Positions 51,006-59,310 of a stretch of DNA of 64,000 nucleotides are shown piece after piece. The notes below the pieces were generated by a model, which had not been told where the DNA came from, searched no databases, and was given only the letters and a program-made list of their open reading frames with translations. Source of the DNA: Flavobacterium seoulense (lineage in GTDB: Bacteria; Bacteroidota; Bacteroidia; Flavobacteriales; Flavobacteriaceae); NCBI RefSeq assembly GCF_000695795.1, contig NZ_JNCA01000021.1:1-64000 (forward strand), written 5' to 3'. The position numbers and the translations under genes were made by a program. Numbering within the stretch: the stretch's first letter is position 1; every line of letters starts with the position of its first letter.

Positions 51006-51584
51006 ATGGCTCGCTGTGTAGAATTTAACGAGGTTGAAAAAATTGAAAAAGCAATGAATGTCTTTTGGGAAAAAGGATATAATGCTACTTCAATGCAAGA
51101 CCTTGTGGATGCAATGCAGATTAACCGAAGCAGTTTATACAACACCATTGGCGACAAGCATCAATTATTCATGAAATGCATTTGTAATTATTTTGATAAT
51201 GCAATGCAGGAAGTGAAAGACAAAGTTGCTAATGAAAAATCTGCTAAAGCAGCATTAATTAAGATTATTACTGACAAAGCAGACTGGATTGTAGATTGCG
51301 ACAAAGGATGTCTGGGAATGAAAACAATTTTCGAAATTGCTCCTGATGATTGCACTGTTCGAAATCAAATGAGCAAAAACAATGATCTTTTTATTGAATT
51401 CATGGCTACAATTGTTCAAAAAGCAATGGATGACGGTGACATGGACAATACAGAAGATGCTTCATTAATGGCTGAATACATTGCAACTTCTTTTACAGGC
51501 TGGAAGCAATCGTATATCCTAAATGGAAATCCAATCAAAATTAAAAAAATGTCAGAATTTCTGATTAAGAATATATTTAAATAG
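51006..51584 (+). CDS. TetR/AcrR-family regulator of the RND pump
   Basis: 192-residue one-component repressor. The N-terminal HTH is at about 12-60 (AMNVFWEKGYNATSMQDLVDAM, then INRSSLYNTIGDKHQLF). The C-terminal ligand domain shows the group's DKADWIVDCDKGCLGMKTIFE and EYIATSFTGWKQSYIL motifs. It stands immediately upstream of and in line with the pump genes. Four copies of one dyad at 50948, 51604, 51669 and 51738 are its likely binding sites. The ligand is unknown; the downstream Old Yellow Enzyme hints at electrophiles or quinones. Confidence 0.92.
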   Translation: MARCVEFNEVEKIEKAMNVFWEKGYNATSMQDLVDAMQINRSSLYNTIGDKHQLFMKCICNYFDNAMQEVKDKVANEKSAKAALIKIITDKADWIVDCDKGCLGMKTIFEIAPDDCTVRNQMSKNNDLFIEFMATIVQKAMDDGDMDNTEDASLMAEYIATSFTGWKQSYILNGNPIKIKKMSEFLIKNIFK

Positions 51585-51603
51585 TTTCATTTTTTTTATT
51601 TAA

Positions 51604-51625
51604 TTCTGGAACGTTTATTTCAGAT
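51604..51625 (+). promoter_or_regulatory. TetR operator B
   Basis: TTCTGGAACGTTTATTTCAG begins this copy. It matches the consensus TTCTGAAACGnTT with G for A in the left arm. It lies 20 bp after the tetR stop. Confidence 0.8.
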
Positions 51626-51668
51626 AAAATATAGAATACGCATACCAATTTTTAATTTACAGCATTGA

Positions 51669-51690
51669 TTCTGAAATGATTGTTCCAGAA
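51669..51690 (+). promoter_or_regulatory. TetR operator C
   Basis: TTCTGAAATGATTGTTCCAG begins this copy and is the most symmetric of the downstream set (arms TTCTGGAA/TTCCAGAA-like). It starts 65 bp after the start of operator B. Confidence 0.85.
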
Positions 51691-51737
51691 TTATAACTAT
51701 TCAAAACAATAACCTTTTAAATGACAAATAGCATGAA

Positions 51738-51759
51738 TTCTGAAACGATTATTCCAAAA
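51738..51759 (+). promoter_or_regulatory. TetR operator D
   Basis: TTCTGAAACGATTATTCCAA begins this copy. It lies 69 bp after the start of operator C and 39 bp before the chosen adaptor start. A spurious upstream in-frame ATG of the adaptor gene (51721) precedes it, which argues against that start. Confidence 0.85.
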
Positions 51760-51798
51760 ACAATAATTTCTAAGTCCATTTTTAACCCAATTTCAATT

Positions 51799-52929
51799 AT
51801 GAAAAAAATTACCCTAATTAGTATAATAGCATTATTCGTTATTAGTTGTAACGATAAGAATGCAGCTCCTCCAGCAGCCGCAGCTCCGCTCCTGCCTGTT
51901 TTATCCATCACAAATAGTAATGCAGTTACTGATGTCGAATATCCGGCAGCTTTACAAGGCGCTGTAGATGTAGAAATTCGTCCGCAAGTAAGCGGAAATC
52001 TTGAAAAAATTTATGTTGATGAAGGTGCTTATGTAAACAAAGGACAAACGCTTTTTAAAATCAACGAACGTCCGTTTCGTGAGCAATTGAACAATGCTTT
52101 GGCTAATCTTCATGCCGCTGAAGCTACTTATTTAAATGCACAATTAGAAGTTGATAAACTGACTCCGTTAGTTCAAAACAAAGTAGTTTCTGATTATCAG
52201 TTAAAAACTGCTAAAGCAACACAAAAAATTGCTTTCGCCAATATCGAACAGGCAAAAGCGATGGTAGCTTCGGCTAAAATTAATTTAGGATATACTAATG
52301 TTACTGCGCCTGTAAGCGGATACATTGGTAGATTGCCTAAAAAACAAGGAAGTTTGGTTTCTGCAACAGATATTGAACCATTAACTAATTTATCTGATGT
52401 TCACGAAGTGTATGCTTATTTTTCATTAGGTGAAACTGATTTTATCAAATTCAAATCGCTTTATAACGGTACTACGCTAAATGATAAAATCAAAAAATTA
52501 CCTCCTGTTACCTTAATTCTTGCAGATAATTCTGATTATGGCACATTAGGAAAAATTGATATGGTCGATGGTCAATTTGATAAAAACACCGGAGCCATTA
52601 CTTTAAGAGCAACTTTCCCTAATAAAAACGGGACTTTACGTTCAGGAAATACCGGAAAAATCAAATTAGGGATCCAACATGATGATGCTATTTTAATTCC
52701 GCAATCGGCTACGGTTGAAATGCAGGATAAGGTATTTGTTTTTACGGTAAATAAAGAAAATAAAGTAACCAAAACTCCTATTAGCATCAGCGGAAAAAGC
52801 GGTACTAATTATCTAATCGCAGACGGAGTAAAATCAGGAGACCAAATTGTATTAAGCGGTATCGACAAACTTCAGGAAGGACAGCTAATTCAGCCTGAAA
52901 AATCAAAAAAACAAATTGCTCAGAAATAA
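51799..52929 (+). CDS. RND efflux periplasmic adaptor (membrane-fusion lipoprotein)
   Basis: About 376 residues, an AcrA/MexA-type adaptor linking pump and outer-membrane channel. The lipoprotein signal is ITLISIIALFVISCNDK (Cys near 17-18), and an Ala/Pro linker follows. Barrel-sandwich half-motifs are VEIRPQVSGNLEKIYVDEGAYVNKGQTLFKI near 55-85 (split) and NVTAPVSGYIGRLPKKQGSLV. The helical hairpin carries AEATYLNAQLEVDKLTPLVQNKVVSDYQ, and the C-terminal domain ends QEGQLIQPEKSKK. The start at 51799 (MKKITLIS) is preferred because upstream codons cross operator D. Confidence 0.93.
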   Translation: MKKITLISIIALFVISCNDKNAAPPAAAAPLLPVLSITNSNAVTDVEYPAALQGAVDVEIRPQVSGNLEKIYVDEGAYVNKGQTLFKINERPFREQLNNALANLHAAEATYLNAQLEVDKLTPLVQNKVVSDYQLKTAKATQKIAFANIEQAKAMVASAKINLGYTNVTAPVSGYIGRLPKKQGSLVSATDIEPLTNLSDVHEVYAYFSLGETDFIKFKSLYNGTTLNDKIKKLPPVTLILADNSDYGTLGKIDMVDGQFDKNTGAITLRATFPNKNGTLRSGNTGKIKLGIQHDDAILIPQSATVEMQDKVFVFTVNKENKVTKTPISISGKSGTNYLIADGVKSGDQIVLSGIDKLQEGQLIQPEKSKKQIAQK

Positions 52930-52954
52930 TTAATCAAAACTAATAGTTATACCA

Positions 52955-55900
52955 ATGTTCAAAATATTTATACAAAGACCGGTACTCGCCACGGTAATTT
53001 CCATTTTATTGGTGATTTTAGGAGTGCTTGGACTTACAAAATTGCCTTTACAGCAATTTCCTGATATCGCACCTCCCTCGGTTTTAGTAACAGCAGTTTA
53101 TCCCGGAGCCAATGCTGAAACAGTATTACGTTCGGTAGCACCATCACTGGAAGAATCTATTAATGGTGTGGAAAACATGACTTACATGAGTTCTACCGCC
53201 AGTAACGACGGAACTTTAGCCATCACCGTTTTCTTCAAATTAGGTACTGATGCTGATCAGGCCGCAGTAAACGTTCAAAACAGAGTGGCACAGGCTACAA
53301 GCCAATTGCCTGCAGAAGTAGTTCAGCAAGGTGTTATCACTGCCAAACAACAAAACAGTTTTATTATGGCAATTGGTATGTACACCGATGATGAATCAAA
53401 ATACGACCAGACTTTTGTTGCTAATTATGCCCAAATCAATATTATCCCTGAAATTAAACGTATTCCGGGAGTTGGTTCTGCCAGTATTTTTGGTGGAGTA
53501 AAAGATTATTCGATGCGTGTTTGGTTAAATCCATCCCAAATGGCAACTCACAATATCACGCCAAGTGAAGTTATGGCTGCTATTCAGGATAAAAGTTTAG
53601 AAGCTGCTCCGGGAAAATTTGGAGAAAGAAGTAAAGAAGTTTTCGAATATGTTATTAAATACAAAGGGAAACTTACCAAACCTGAAGAATATGAAAAAAT
53701 TGCCATTCGCTCGAATGCTGACGGTTCTATCTTAAGATTAAAAGATGTAGCGCGAGTAGAATTGGGTGCCTACTCCTATAACAGTTTAACCCGATTAAAT
53801 GGTAAAAAAGGAATTGTAATTGGAGTTATTCAGTTGGCAGGATCTAATTCGAATGATATTCAGGTTGCCATTAACGAATTGATGGAAAAAGCTTCTAAAG
53901 ATTTCCCAAAAGGGATCAACAAAAACATTTTTTATAGTACCAAAGTATCTTTAGACCAATCTATCGATCAGGTAAAACATACTTTGATTGAAGCTTTTAT
54001 TCTGGTATTTATCGTTGTATTTCTGTTCCTACAAGATTTTAGATCGACTTTAATTCCTGCCATTGCCGTGCCTGTGGCTATTTTAGGTACGTTCTTTTTC
54101 ATGCAGCTATTTGGATTTTCAATTAACCTTTTGACTTTGTTTGCTTTAATTCTGGCGATTGGTATTGTAGTCGATGATGCTATTGTGGTCGTCGAAGCCG
54201 TACATGCCAAAATGGAGCACAAACATTTGTCACCAAAAATTGCCACGCATGAAGCAATGCACGAAATTACCGGAGCAATTATTTCGATTACTTTAGTAAT
54301 GGCAGCGGTATTCTTACCAGTTGGTTTCATGGAAGGTTCAACAGGAGTTTTCTACCGTCAGTTTGCTTTTACGATGGCAATTGCAATTGTAATTTCGGCT
54401 GTAAATGCATTGACATTGAGCCCTGCCCTTGCCGCTTTATTCTTAAAAGACAATCATGCTGTAAATGATGACAATAAGCCTTATGAAAAAAGAGGATTTA
54501 AAGAAAAATTCTTTGATGGATTTAACAAAAGCTTTAATTCATTAACCAATAGATATGTAGGCGGATTGCAATTTTTAATTCGCAGAAAATGGTTGAGTAT
54601 CGGTGGATTAGTCCTAATTACAGCAGCTACAATTGTAATGGTAAATACTACTCCGGCAGGATTTATCCCAACAGAAGACCAAGGTTTTATTGCTATTTCG
54701 GTAAATACGCCTTCAGGAACTTCTCTTGACGGAACACAAAAAGTAATGACTGAAGCCGAAAATATTTTAAGTGAATTAGATGCATCCCGAGATGTAACTG
54801 CGGTTTCAGGTTTTAACTTATTGACAAATTCTACAAGTCCATCATCGGCAGTAATTTTTGTTTTGCTTAAGCCAAATGAAGAACGTGGCGAAGTGAAAAA
54901 CATTGACGAAATCATGAATCAAGTTCGTGGTAAATTAGATGCCATTTCGGGCGGAAGTTTCTTTGTATTTAGTTTCCCAACAGTTCCCGGATTTAGTAAT
55001 GTCGAAGCTTTAGATTTGGTTTTACAGGACAAAACGGGAGGAAAACTGGATAAATTCAGTGGAATTTCTCAAAATTTCATTGGCGAATTGATGAAGCGTC
55101 CTGAAATTGCGGTTGCCTTTACTTCTTTCAAAGCCGATTATCCGCAATTGCAATTGGATATCAATGATGAAAAAGCAGATCAATTGGGCGTGAATGTAAA
55201 AGACATTCTGCAAACCATGCAAGCGTATTTTGGTAGTGCACAAGCTTCTGATTTTAACCGATTTGGAAAATACTATCGTGTGGTTGTTCAGGCAGATATT
55301 GCTGACAGAGCCGAACCTTCGTCAATCGATCGTGTTTTTGTGAAAAATAAAAATGGTGAAATGGTGCCTATCAACACCTTAGTAAAATTAAGCCGTATTT
55401 ATGGTTCTGAAACTGCTTCGAGATACAATTTATTTAACTCAATTTCGATTAATGCGATTCCGAAAACAGGATTTAGTTCAGGTGATGCGATTAAAGCTAT
55501 TGAAGAAGTGGCAGCACAGCAATTGCCAGCCGGTTACAGCTACGAATTCTCAGGACAAACGAGAGAAGAAATTTCATCCGGAGGTCAGTCGGCAACGATT
55601 TTCCTATTGTGTTTGATCTTTATTTATTTCTTACTGGCAGCGCAATACGAAAGTTACATTTTGCCATTAGCGGTTATTTTCTCTATCCCAACAGGAATTT
55701 TCGGAGTATTTATAGCCATTGGTTTAACAGGAATCGAAAACAACATTTACGTACAGGTTGCATTGGTAATGCTTATTGGATTACTGGCTAAAAATGCGAT
55801 TTTGATTGTCGAATTTGCTGTCCAAAAAAGAAAATCAGGACAAAATTTAATCAAGGCTTCGATTGAAGCAGCCAAATTACGTTTGCGTCCAATTATCATG

Positions 55901-56119
55901 ACTTCGCTTGCCTTTGTGGTAGGATTAGTTCCGATGATGAGCGCACAAGGTCCTTCGGCACAAGGAAATCATTCGATAAGTATTGGTGCTGCGGGAGGAA
56001 TGGTTTCAGGAGTAATTATCGGGTTATTTATTATCCCTGTACTCTTCATTCTATTCCAGCATTTACAGGAAAAAATTTCAGGAAAACCCATAGCGGTTAT
56101 CCATAACGAAGAAAAATAA
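52955..56119 (+). CDS. HAE1-family RND multidrug efflux permease (AcrB-like)
   Basis: 1054-residue proton-driven trimeric pump. Twelve membrane helices; TM1 is VLATVISILLVILGVLGL. The proton-relay Asp pair is in ALILAIGIVVDDAIVVVEAVH (TM4, around 400-420). Signatures: PDIAPPSVLVTAVYPGA, and in the second half PIIMTSLAFVVGLVPM. HAE1 is favoured over HME by the ALILAIGIVVDDAI sequence with two Asp and no metal-site Glu. Substrates are drugs, detergents or dyes. It starts 25 bp after the adaptor gene. Confidence 0.95.
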   Translation: MFKIFIQRPVLATVISILLVILGVLGLTKLPLQQFPDIAPPSVLVTAVYPGANAETVLRSVAPSLEESINGVENMTYMSSTASNDGTLAITVFFKLGTDADQAAVNVQNRVAQATSQLPAEVVQQGVITAKQQNSFIMAIGMYTDDESKYDQTFVANYAQINIIPEIKRIPGVGSASIFGGVKDYSMRVWLNPSQMATHNITPSEVMAAIQDKSLEAAPGKFGERSKEVFEYVIKYKGKLTKPEEYEKIAIRSNADGSILRLKDVARVELGAYSYNSLTRLNGKKGIVIGVIQLAGSNSNDIQVAINELMEKASKDFPKGINKNIFYSTKVSLDQSIDQVKHTLIEAFILVFIVVFLFLQDFRSTLIPAIAVPVAILGTFFFMQLFGFSINLLTLFALILAIGIVVDDAIVVVEAVHAKMEHKHLSPKIATHEAMHEITGAIISITLVMAAVFLPVGFMEGSTGVFYRQFAFTMAIAIVISAVNALTLSPALAALFLKDNHAVNDDNKPYEKRGFKEKFFDGFNKSFNSLTNRYVGGLQFLIRRKWLSIGGLVLITAATIVMVNTTPAGFIPTEDQGFIAISVNTPSGTSLDGTQKVMTEAENILSELDASRDVTAVSGFNLLTNSTSPSSAVIFVLLKPNEERGEVKNIDEIMNQVRGKLDAISGGSFFVFSFPTVPGFSNVEALDLVLQDKTGGKLDKFSGISQNFIGELMKRPEIAVAFTSFKADYPQLQLDINDEKADQLGVNVKDILQTMQAYFGSAQASDFNRFGKYYRVVVQADIADRAEPSSIDRVFVKNKNGEMVPINTLVKLSRIYGSETASRYNLFNSISINAIPKTGFSSGDAIKAIEEVAAQQLPAGYSYEFSGQTREEISSGGQSATIFLLCLIFIYFLLAAQYESYILPLAVIFSIPTGIFGVFIAIGLTGIENNIYVQVALVMLIGLLAKNAILIVEFAVQKRKSGQNLIKASIEAAKLRLRPIIMTSLAFVVGLVPMMSAQGPSAQGNHSISIGAAGGMVSGVIIGLFIIPVLFILFQHLQEKISGKPIAVIHNEEK

Positions 56120-56122
56120 AAT

Positions 56123-56236
56123 ATGGAAAACTATATCACAATAGTACTGATAGGAGTAATTATCAGTATTGGATTCTTATCCTATAAAGTATGGGAAGAA
56201 TTGGAAACTAAAAAAGATTTTTGTTCAGAAAAATAA
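56123..56236 (+). CDS. 37-residue single-pass membrane protein in the RND operon
   Basis: ORF starting MENYITIVLIGVIISIGFLS, then YKVWEELETKKDFCSEK and stop. One membrane helix (ITIVLIGVIISIGFLSY) is followed by a charged tail, with the topology of AcrZ-like small pump regulators, but no sequence relation can be claimed. It starts 3 bp after the RND permease stop and ends 12 bp before the outer-membrane factor start, all in one operon. The ORF is too short for usual gene calling but has its own ATG. Confidence 0.72.
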   Translation: MENYITIVLIGVIISIGFLSYKVWEELETKKDFCSEK

Positions 56237-56248
56237 AGAAGAACTATA

Positions 56249-57667
56249 ATGAAACAATATATAACCAAAACAGTGACGGGTGCTTTTATACTCCTCACAT
56301 TAATATCCTGCAAAATTACAAAGGATATTGAAACACCAAAAGATGCATTTCCTGAAACTTTCAGGAATGCATCGGTTTCAAAAGACAGCAGCAGTATTGC
56401 TGATTTAGACTGGAAAAATTTCTTTACAGAAAAAGATATTATCCAATTAATTGACAGCGCCGTAACCCGAAATAACGATTTACAAATTGCTACTAAAAAC
56501 ATCGAAATTGCGCAATATCGTTTTACACAATCTAAATGGGGGAATATTCCTCAGGTGAATTTTGCTGTAAATGCCACTACCAGCAATCCTTCAGACAATA
56601 GTTTTACTGGTATGAACTTAAATCAGGCTTTGGGCCAAAAACACATTGACGATTATTCGGCAGGAGTTTCTCTTTCGTGGGAAGCAGATATCTGGGGAAA
56701 AATCAAAAATCAAAAAAAGGGAGCTTTTGCCAGTTATCTGCAATCTGAAGAAGTGAAAAAAGCATTGCAAACTACTATTGTGGCTAATGTTGCCAAAGGT
56801 TATTACAATCTTTTAATGCTGGATGCTCAATTGAATATTGCCCGACAAAACCTGAAATTAAATGATAGTACGACTAAAATTATTCAGCTAAAATACGATT
56901 CAGGACAAGGTACTACATTAGCGATTCAGCAATCAGAAGCACAGCAGCTGAATGCCGCACAATTGATTCCGTTATTGGAACAAAACATTGCCATTCAGGA
57001 AAATGCGCTGAGTGTTTTAACGGGTTCTTTTCCTGATTCGAAAGCCAGAAATACGAGTTTGAATGCTATTGAATTGAAAAACAATACAGCTATTGGAATT
57101 CCGTCTTTATTAGTAAGCCGAAGACCTGATGTAAAAAGTGCCGAATTAGCCTTAAAAGTTGCCAATGCGAATGTTGGAATCACAAAAGCCGATTTGTATC
57201 CTTCGCTTAAAATCACCGCACAAGGAGGCGCCAACTCATTCGAAACCAGCAGTTGGTTTACCATGCCTGCTTCTTTATTTGGAACGGTTGCCGGAGGTTT
57301 AACCCAGCCTTTATTGAACGGAAAAAGACTAAGAACGCAGTACAATATTGCTTTGGCCGAAAGAGAAAAATCGGTTTTGAGTTTTAGACAAACGGTTTTA
57401 GTTGCTGTAAGCGAAATTTCGGATGCTTTAGTAAAAGTAGAAAAATTAGAACAGCAGGAATCATTCTTAAACCAAAAAGTAAAAACCCTGCAGCAAGCAA
57501 TTAAAAATTCTAATTTATTATTCAAAAACGGAATGGCAGAATACCTGGAAGTCTTATCGGCACAGACTAATTTATTGCAAAGCGAATTGGAATTAGCCAA
57601 TATGAAAAGAGAGCAATTAGCTGCTAATATCGAATTGTACCGCGCCTTAGGTGGTGGCTGGAAATAA
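56249..57667 (+). CDS. RND efflux outer-membrane factor (NodT/TolC-like lipoprotein)
   Basis: 472-residue outer-membrane channel protein. The lipoprotein signal is TGAFILLTLISCKIT (Cys near 22). Paired OEP repeats: LIDSAVTRNNDLQIATKNIEIAQYRF near 70-95 with QSKWGNIPQVNFAVNATTS, and later SLLVSRRPDVKSAELALKVANANVGITKADLYPSLKIT near 287-318 (split), LTQPLLNGKRLRTQYNIALAEREKSVLSFRQTVL, and AEYLEVLSAQTNLLQSELELANMKREQL. It is the last member of the tripartite pump operon. The C-terminus GGGWK is typical. Confidence 0.94.
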   Translation: MKQYITKTVTGAFILLTLISCKITKDIETPKDAFPETFRNASVSKDSSSIADLDWKNFFTEKDIIQLIDSAVTRNNDLQIATKNIEIAQYRFTQSKWGNIPQVNFAVNATTSNPSDNSFTGMNLNQALGQKHIDDYSAGVSLSWEADIWGKIKNQKKGAFASYLQSEEVKKALQTTIVANVAKGYYNLLMLDAQLNIARQNLKLNDSTTKIIQLKYDSGQGTTLAIQQSEAQQLNAAQLIPLLEQNIAIQENALSVLTGSFPDSKARNTSLNAIELKNNTAIGIPSLLVSRRPDVKSAELALKVANANVGITKADLYPSLKITAQGGANSFETSSWFTMPASLFGTVAGGLTQPLLNGKRLRTQYNIALAEREKSVLSFRQTVLVAVSEISDALVKVEKLEQQESFLNQKVKTLQQAIKNSNLLFKNGMAEYLEVLSAQTNLLQSELELANMKREQLAANIELYRALGGGWK

Positions 57668-57684
57668 AATTTTGAATTGTAATT

Positions 57685-57710
57685 TTCTTTTTTGCTTAAT
57701 CAAAAAAGAA
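57685..57710 (+). terminator. A/T-rich hairpin after the pump operon
   Basis: TTCTTTTTTG (57685-57694), loop CTTAAT, CAAAAAAGAA (57701-57710). Only one G-C closes the stem, so as a terminator it is weak; the next repeat may help. Confidence 0.45.
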
Positions 57711-57730
57711 ACAAAAAAATCAAGTCTTAC

Positions 57731-57843
57731 GCTTTCTCGTCGGTCAAATTAATTTTCGAATACTAAAAGAAAATAACTCGCTACGCTCAAACAGATTTTC
57801 TTTTAACGCATTCTTCAAATATTTGACACTCGACTGCGAAAGC
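57731..57843. repeat. ~113-bp imperfect palindromic element
   Basis: Outer arms GCTTTCTCGTCGGTCAAAT (57731-57749) and ATTTGACACTCGACTGCGAA (from about 57819; ends AAAGC at 57843). The inner perfect 11-bp arms TAAAAGAAAAT and ATTTTCTTTTA enclose AACTCGCTACGCTCAAACAG. This core sequence is familiar from dispersed palindromic repeats in flavobacterial genomes. It has no coding potential and separates the pump operon from the Old Yellow Enzyme gene. Confidence 0.7.
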
Positions 57844-57921
57844 TAAGGACAATTAAAGAATTCAAAATAATGTTTTCAATATCAAAACAATAAAGAATAA
57901 TAAAATTTAAATTATAAAAAT

Positions 57922-59025
57922 ATGAGTACAACTAATTTATTTACTCCCTTTAATCTAAAAACATTACAGCTTAAAAACAGAATTGTAATGGCGCCAATGA
58001 CGCGTTCTTTTTCTCCAAACGGAATTCCAACGGACGAAGTCGCTGCTTATTATCAAAAAAGAGCCGAAGGTGAAGTAGGTTTAATATTATCTGAAGGAAC
58101 CGTTATTGATCGTCCTTCTTCATCTAATGATGGGAATGTTCCTCATTTTCATGGTAATGAAGCTTTAAAAGGTTGGGAAAAAGTAATCCATGAAGTCCAT
58201 GCTTCCGGAGGTCAAATGGGACCACAAATATGGCATATGGGGATTATGGACAATCATCATTCAGGTTGGGTTCCTCCGGTTCCGTTTGAAGGTCCGTCAG
58301 GATTGAACCGACCTGGTTTTTCTAACGGAAATACCATGACCGAAAAAGACATTGAAGATACGATTATCGCTTTTGGAAAAGCTGCTGCTGACGCCAAAAG
58401 ATTAGGATTTGACACTATCGAAATTCACGGTGCACACGGTTATTTAATTGACCAGTTCTTTAATCCTGAAACCAATTTACGTACTGATATTTATGGTGGA
58501 AAAACACTGGCAGAACGCAGTCGTTTTGCTATTGAAGTAGTGAAAGAAGTGAGACGACAAGTAGGAAATGATTTTGCTGTGATTATGCGTTTCTCTCAAT
58601 TCAAGCCTTCTGATTACAACTATAAACTTGCGAAAACACCTCAGGAATTAGACGCCTGGCTGACACCGTTGGTTAATGCCGGAGTCGATATTTTACATTG
58701 CTCGCAACGCCGTTTCTGGGAACCGGAATTTGAACATTCTGATTTGAATTTTGCAGGATGGGCTAAAAAAGTAACCGGAGCGCCTACCATTACCGTAGGT
58801 TCTGTTGGACTTTCCTCTGATTTCTTTGGTGCTTTTGCTGGCGAAAGTTCGCAACCGGCATCTTTAGATGAACTAACCAGACGTTTTGACAGAGGGGATT
58901 TTGATTTGGTTGCCGTGGGAAGACCATTATTGTCCGACCCAAATTGGGTTGCCAAAATAAAAGCAGGAAAAACCAAAGAATTAGTAGGATTCAGCAAAGA
59001 AGCTTTAAGCGAATTAGTTTTATAA
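57922..59025 (+). CDS. Old Yellow Enzyme-family alkene reductase (NemA-like)
   Basis: 367-residue FMN TIM barrel. LKNRIVMAPMTRSFSPNGIPTDEVAAYYQKRA near 18-49 (split), QIWHMGIMD near 101-109, the FMN/active-site IEIHGAHGYLIDQFFNPETN near 173-192 (His-Gly-Ala-His), RTDIYGGKTLAERSRF, and GRPLLSDPNW near 340-349. It reduces activated C=C bonds and nitro or maleimide-type electrophiles using NAD(P)H. It is downstream of the TetR-controlled pump, so it probably belongs to the same detoxification response, though the palindromic repeat separates it. Confidence 0.94.
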   Translation: MSTTNLFTPFNLKTLQLKNRIVMAPMTRSFSPNGIPTDEVAAYYQKRAEGEVGLILSEGTVIDRPSSSNDGNVPHFHGNEALKGWEKVIHEVHASGGQMGPQIWHMGIMDNHHSGWVPPVPFEGPSGLNRPGFSNGNTMTEKDIEDTIIAFGKAAADAKRLGFDTIEIHGAHGYLIDQFFNPETNLRTDIYGGKTLAERSRFAIEVVKEVRRQVGNDFAVIMRFSQFKPSDYNYKLAKTPQELDAWLTPLVNAGVDILHCSQRRFWEPEFEHSDLNFAGWAKKVTGAPTITVGSVGLSSDFFGAFAGESSQPASLDELTRRFDRGDFDLVAVGRPLLSDPNWVAKIKAGKTKELVGFSKEALSELVL

Positions 59026-59052
59026 TTTTATATTTAGGTTTATTATTTGTTG

Positions 59053-59093
59053 ACAAACCCTTAAACAGTTGGATGTTTAGGGGTTTGTTTTTT
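59053..59093 (+). terminator. Terminator after Old Yellow Enzyme gene
   Basis: ACAAACCCTTAAACA (59053-59067) pairs with TGTTTAGGGGTTTGT (59074-59088), with one G-U pair, then a T-rich tail. Confidence 0.85.
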
Positions 59094-59298
59094 ATTTTCA
59101 AATCTTAATACTTTATTACATAAAAATACTATATTTAAAAATAGACTATATAGTGTATATCTAACTATATTTTAGTGTATTTACGAAAGTTTATTGTGTA
59201 TATTTGAGAGTTATACCCAATGCTATGAGCGACTGTGCTAACATCAATATCTGACAAAAAAAACAAACTTATCAACAAACTGACCAAGATTAAAATTG

Positions 59299-59306
59299 TA
59301 ACTTTG
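59299..59306 (+). promoter_or_regulatory. Possible -7 element of the restriction gene
   Basis: TAACTTTG fits TAnnTTTG and ends 4 bp before the ATG at 59311, the same geometry as trpL. No -33 TTTG was seen at the proper distance; a second -7-like TATATTTG lies at 59199-59206. The 285 bp upstream of the gene are otherwise featureless A/T-rich sequence. Confidence 0.35.
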
Positions 59307-59310
59307 TAAT

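Noticed and set aside
51721..51798. 26-codon N-terminal extension of the efflux adaptor
   Set aside because: It crosses TetR operator D and lacks a signal peptide; the ATG at 51799 starts a proper lipoprotein signal.
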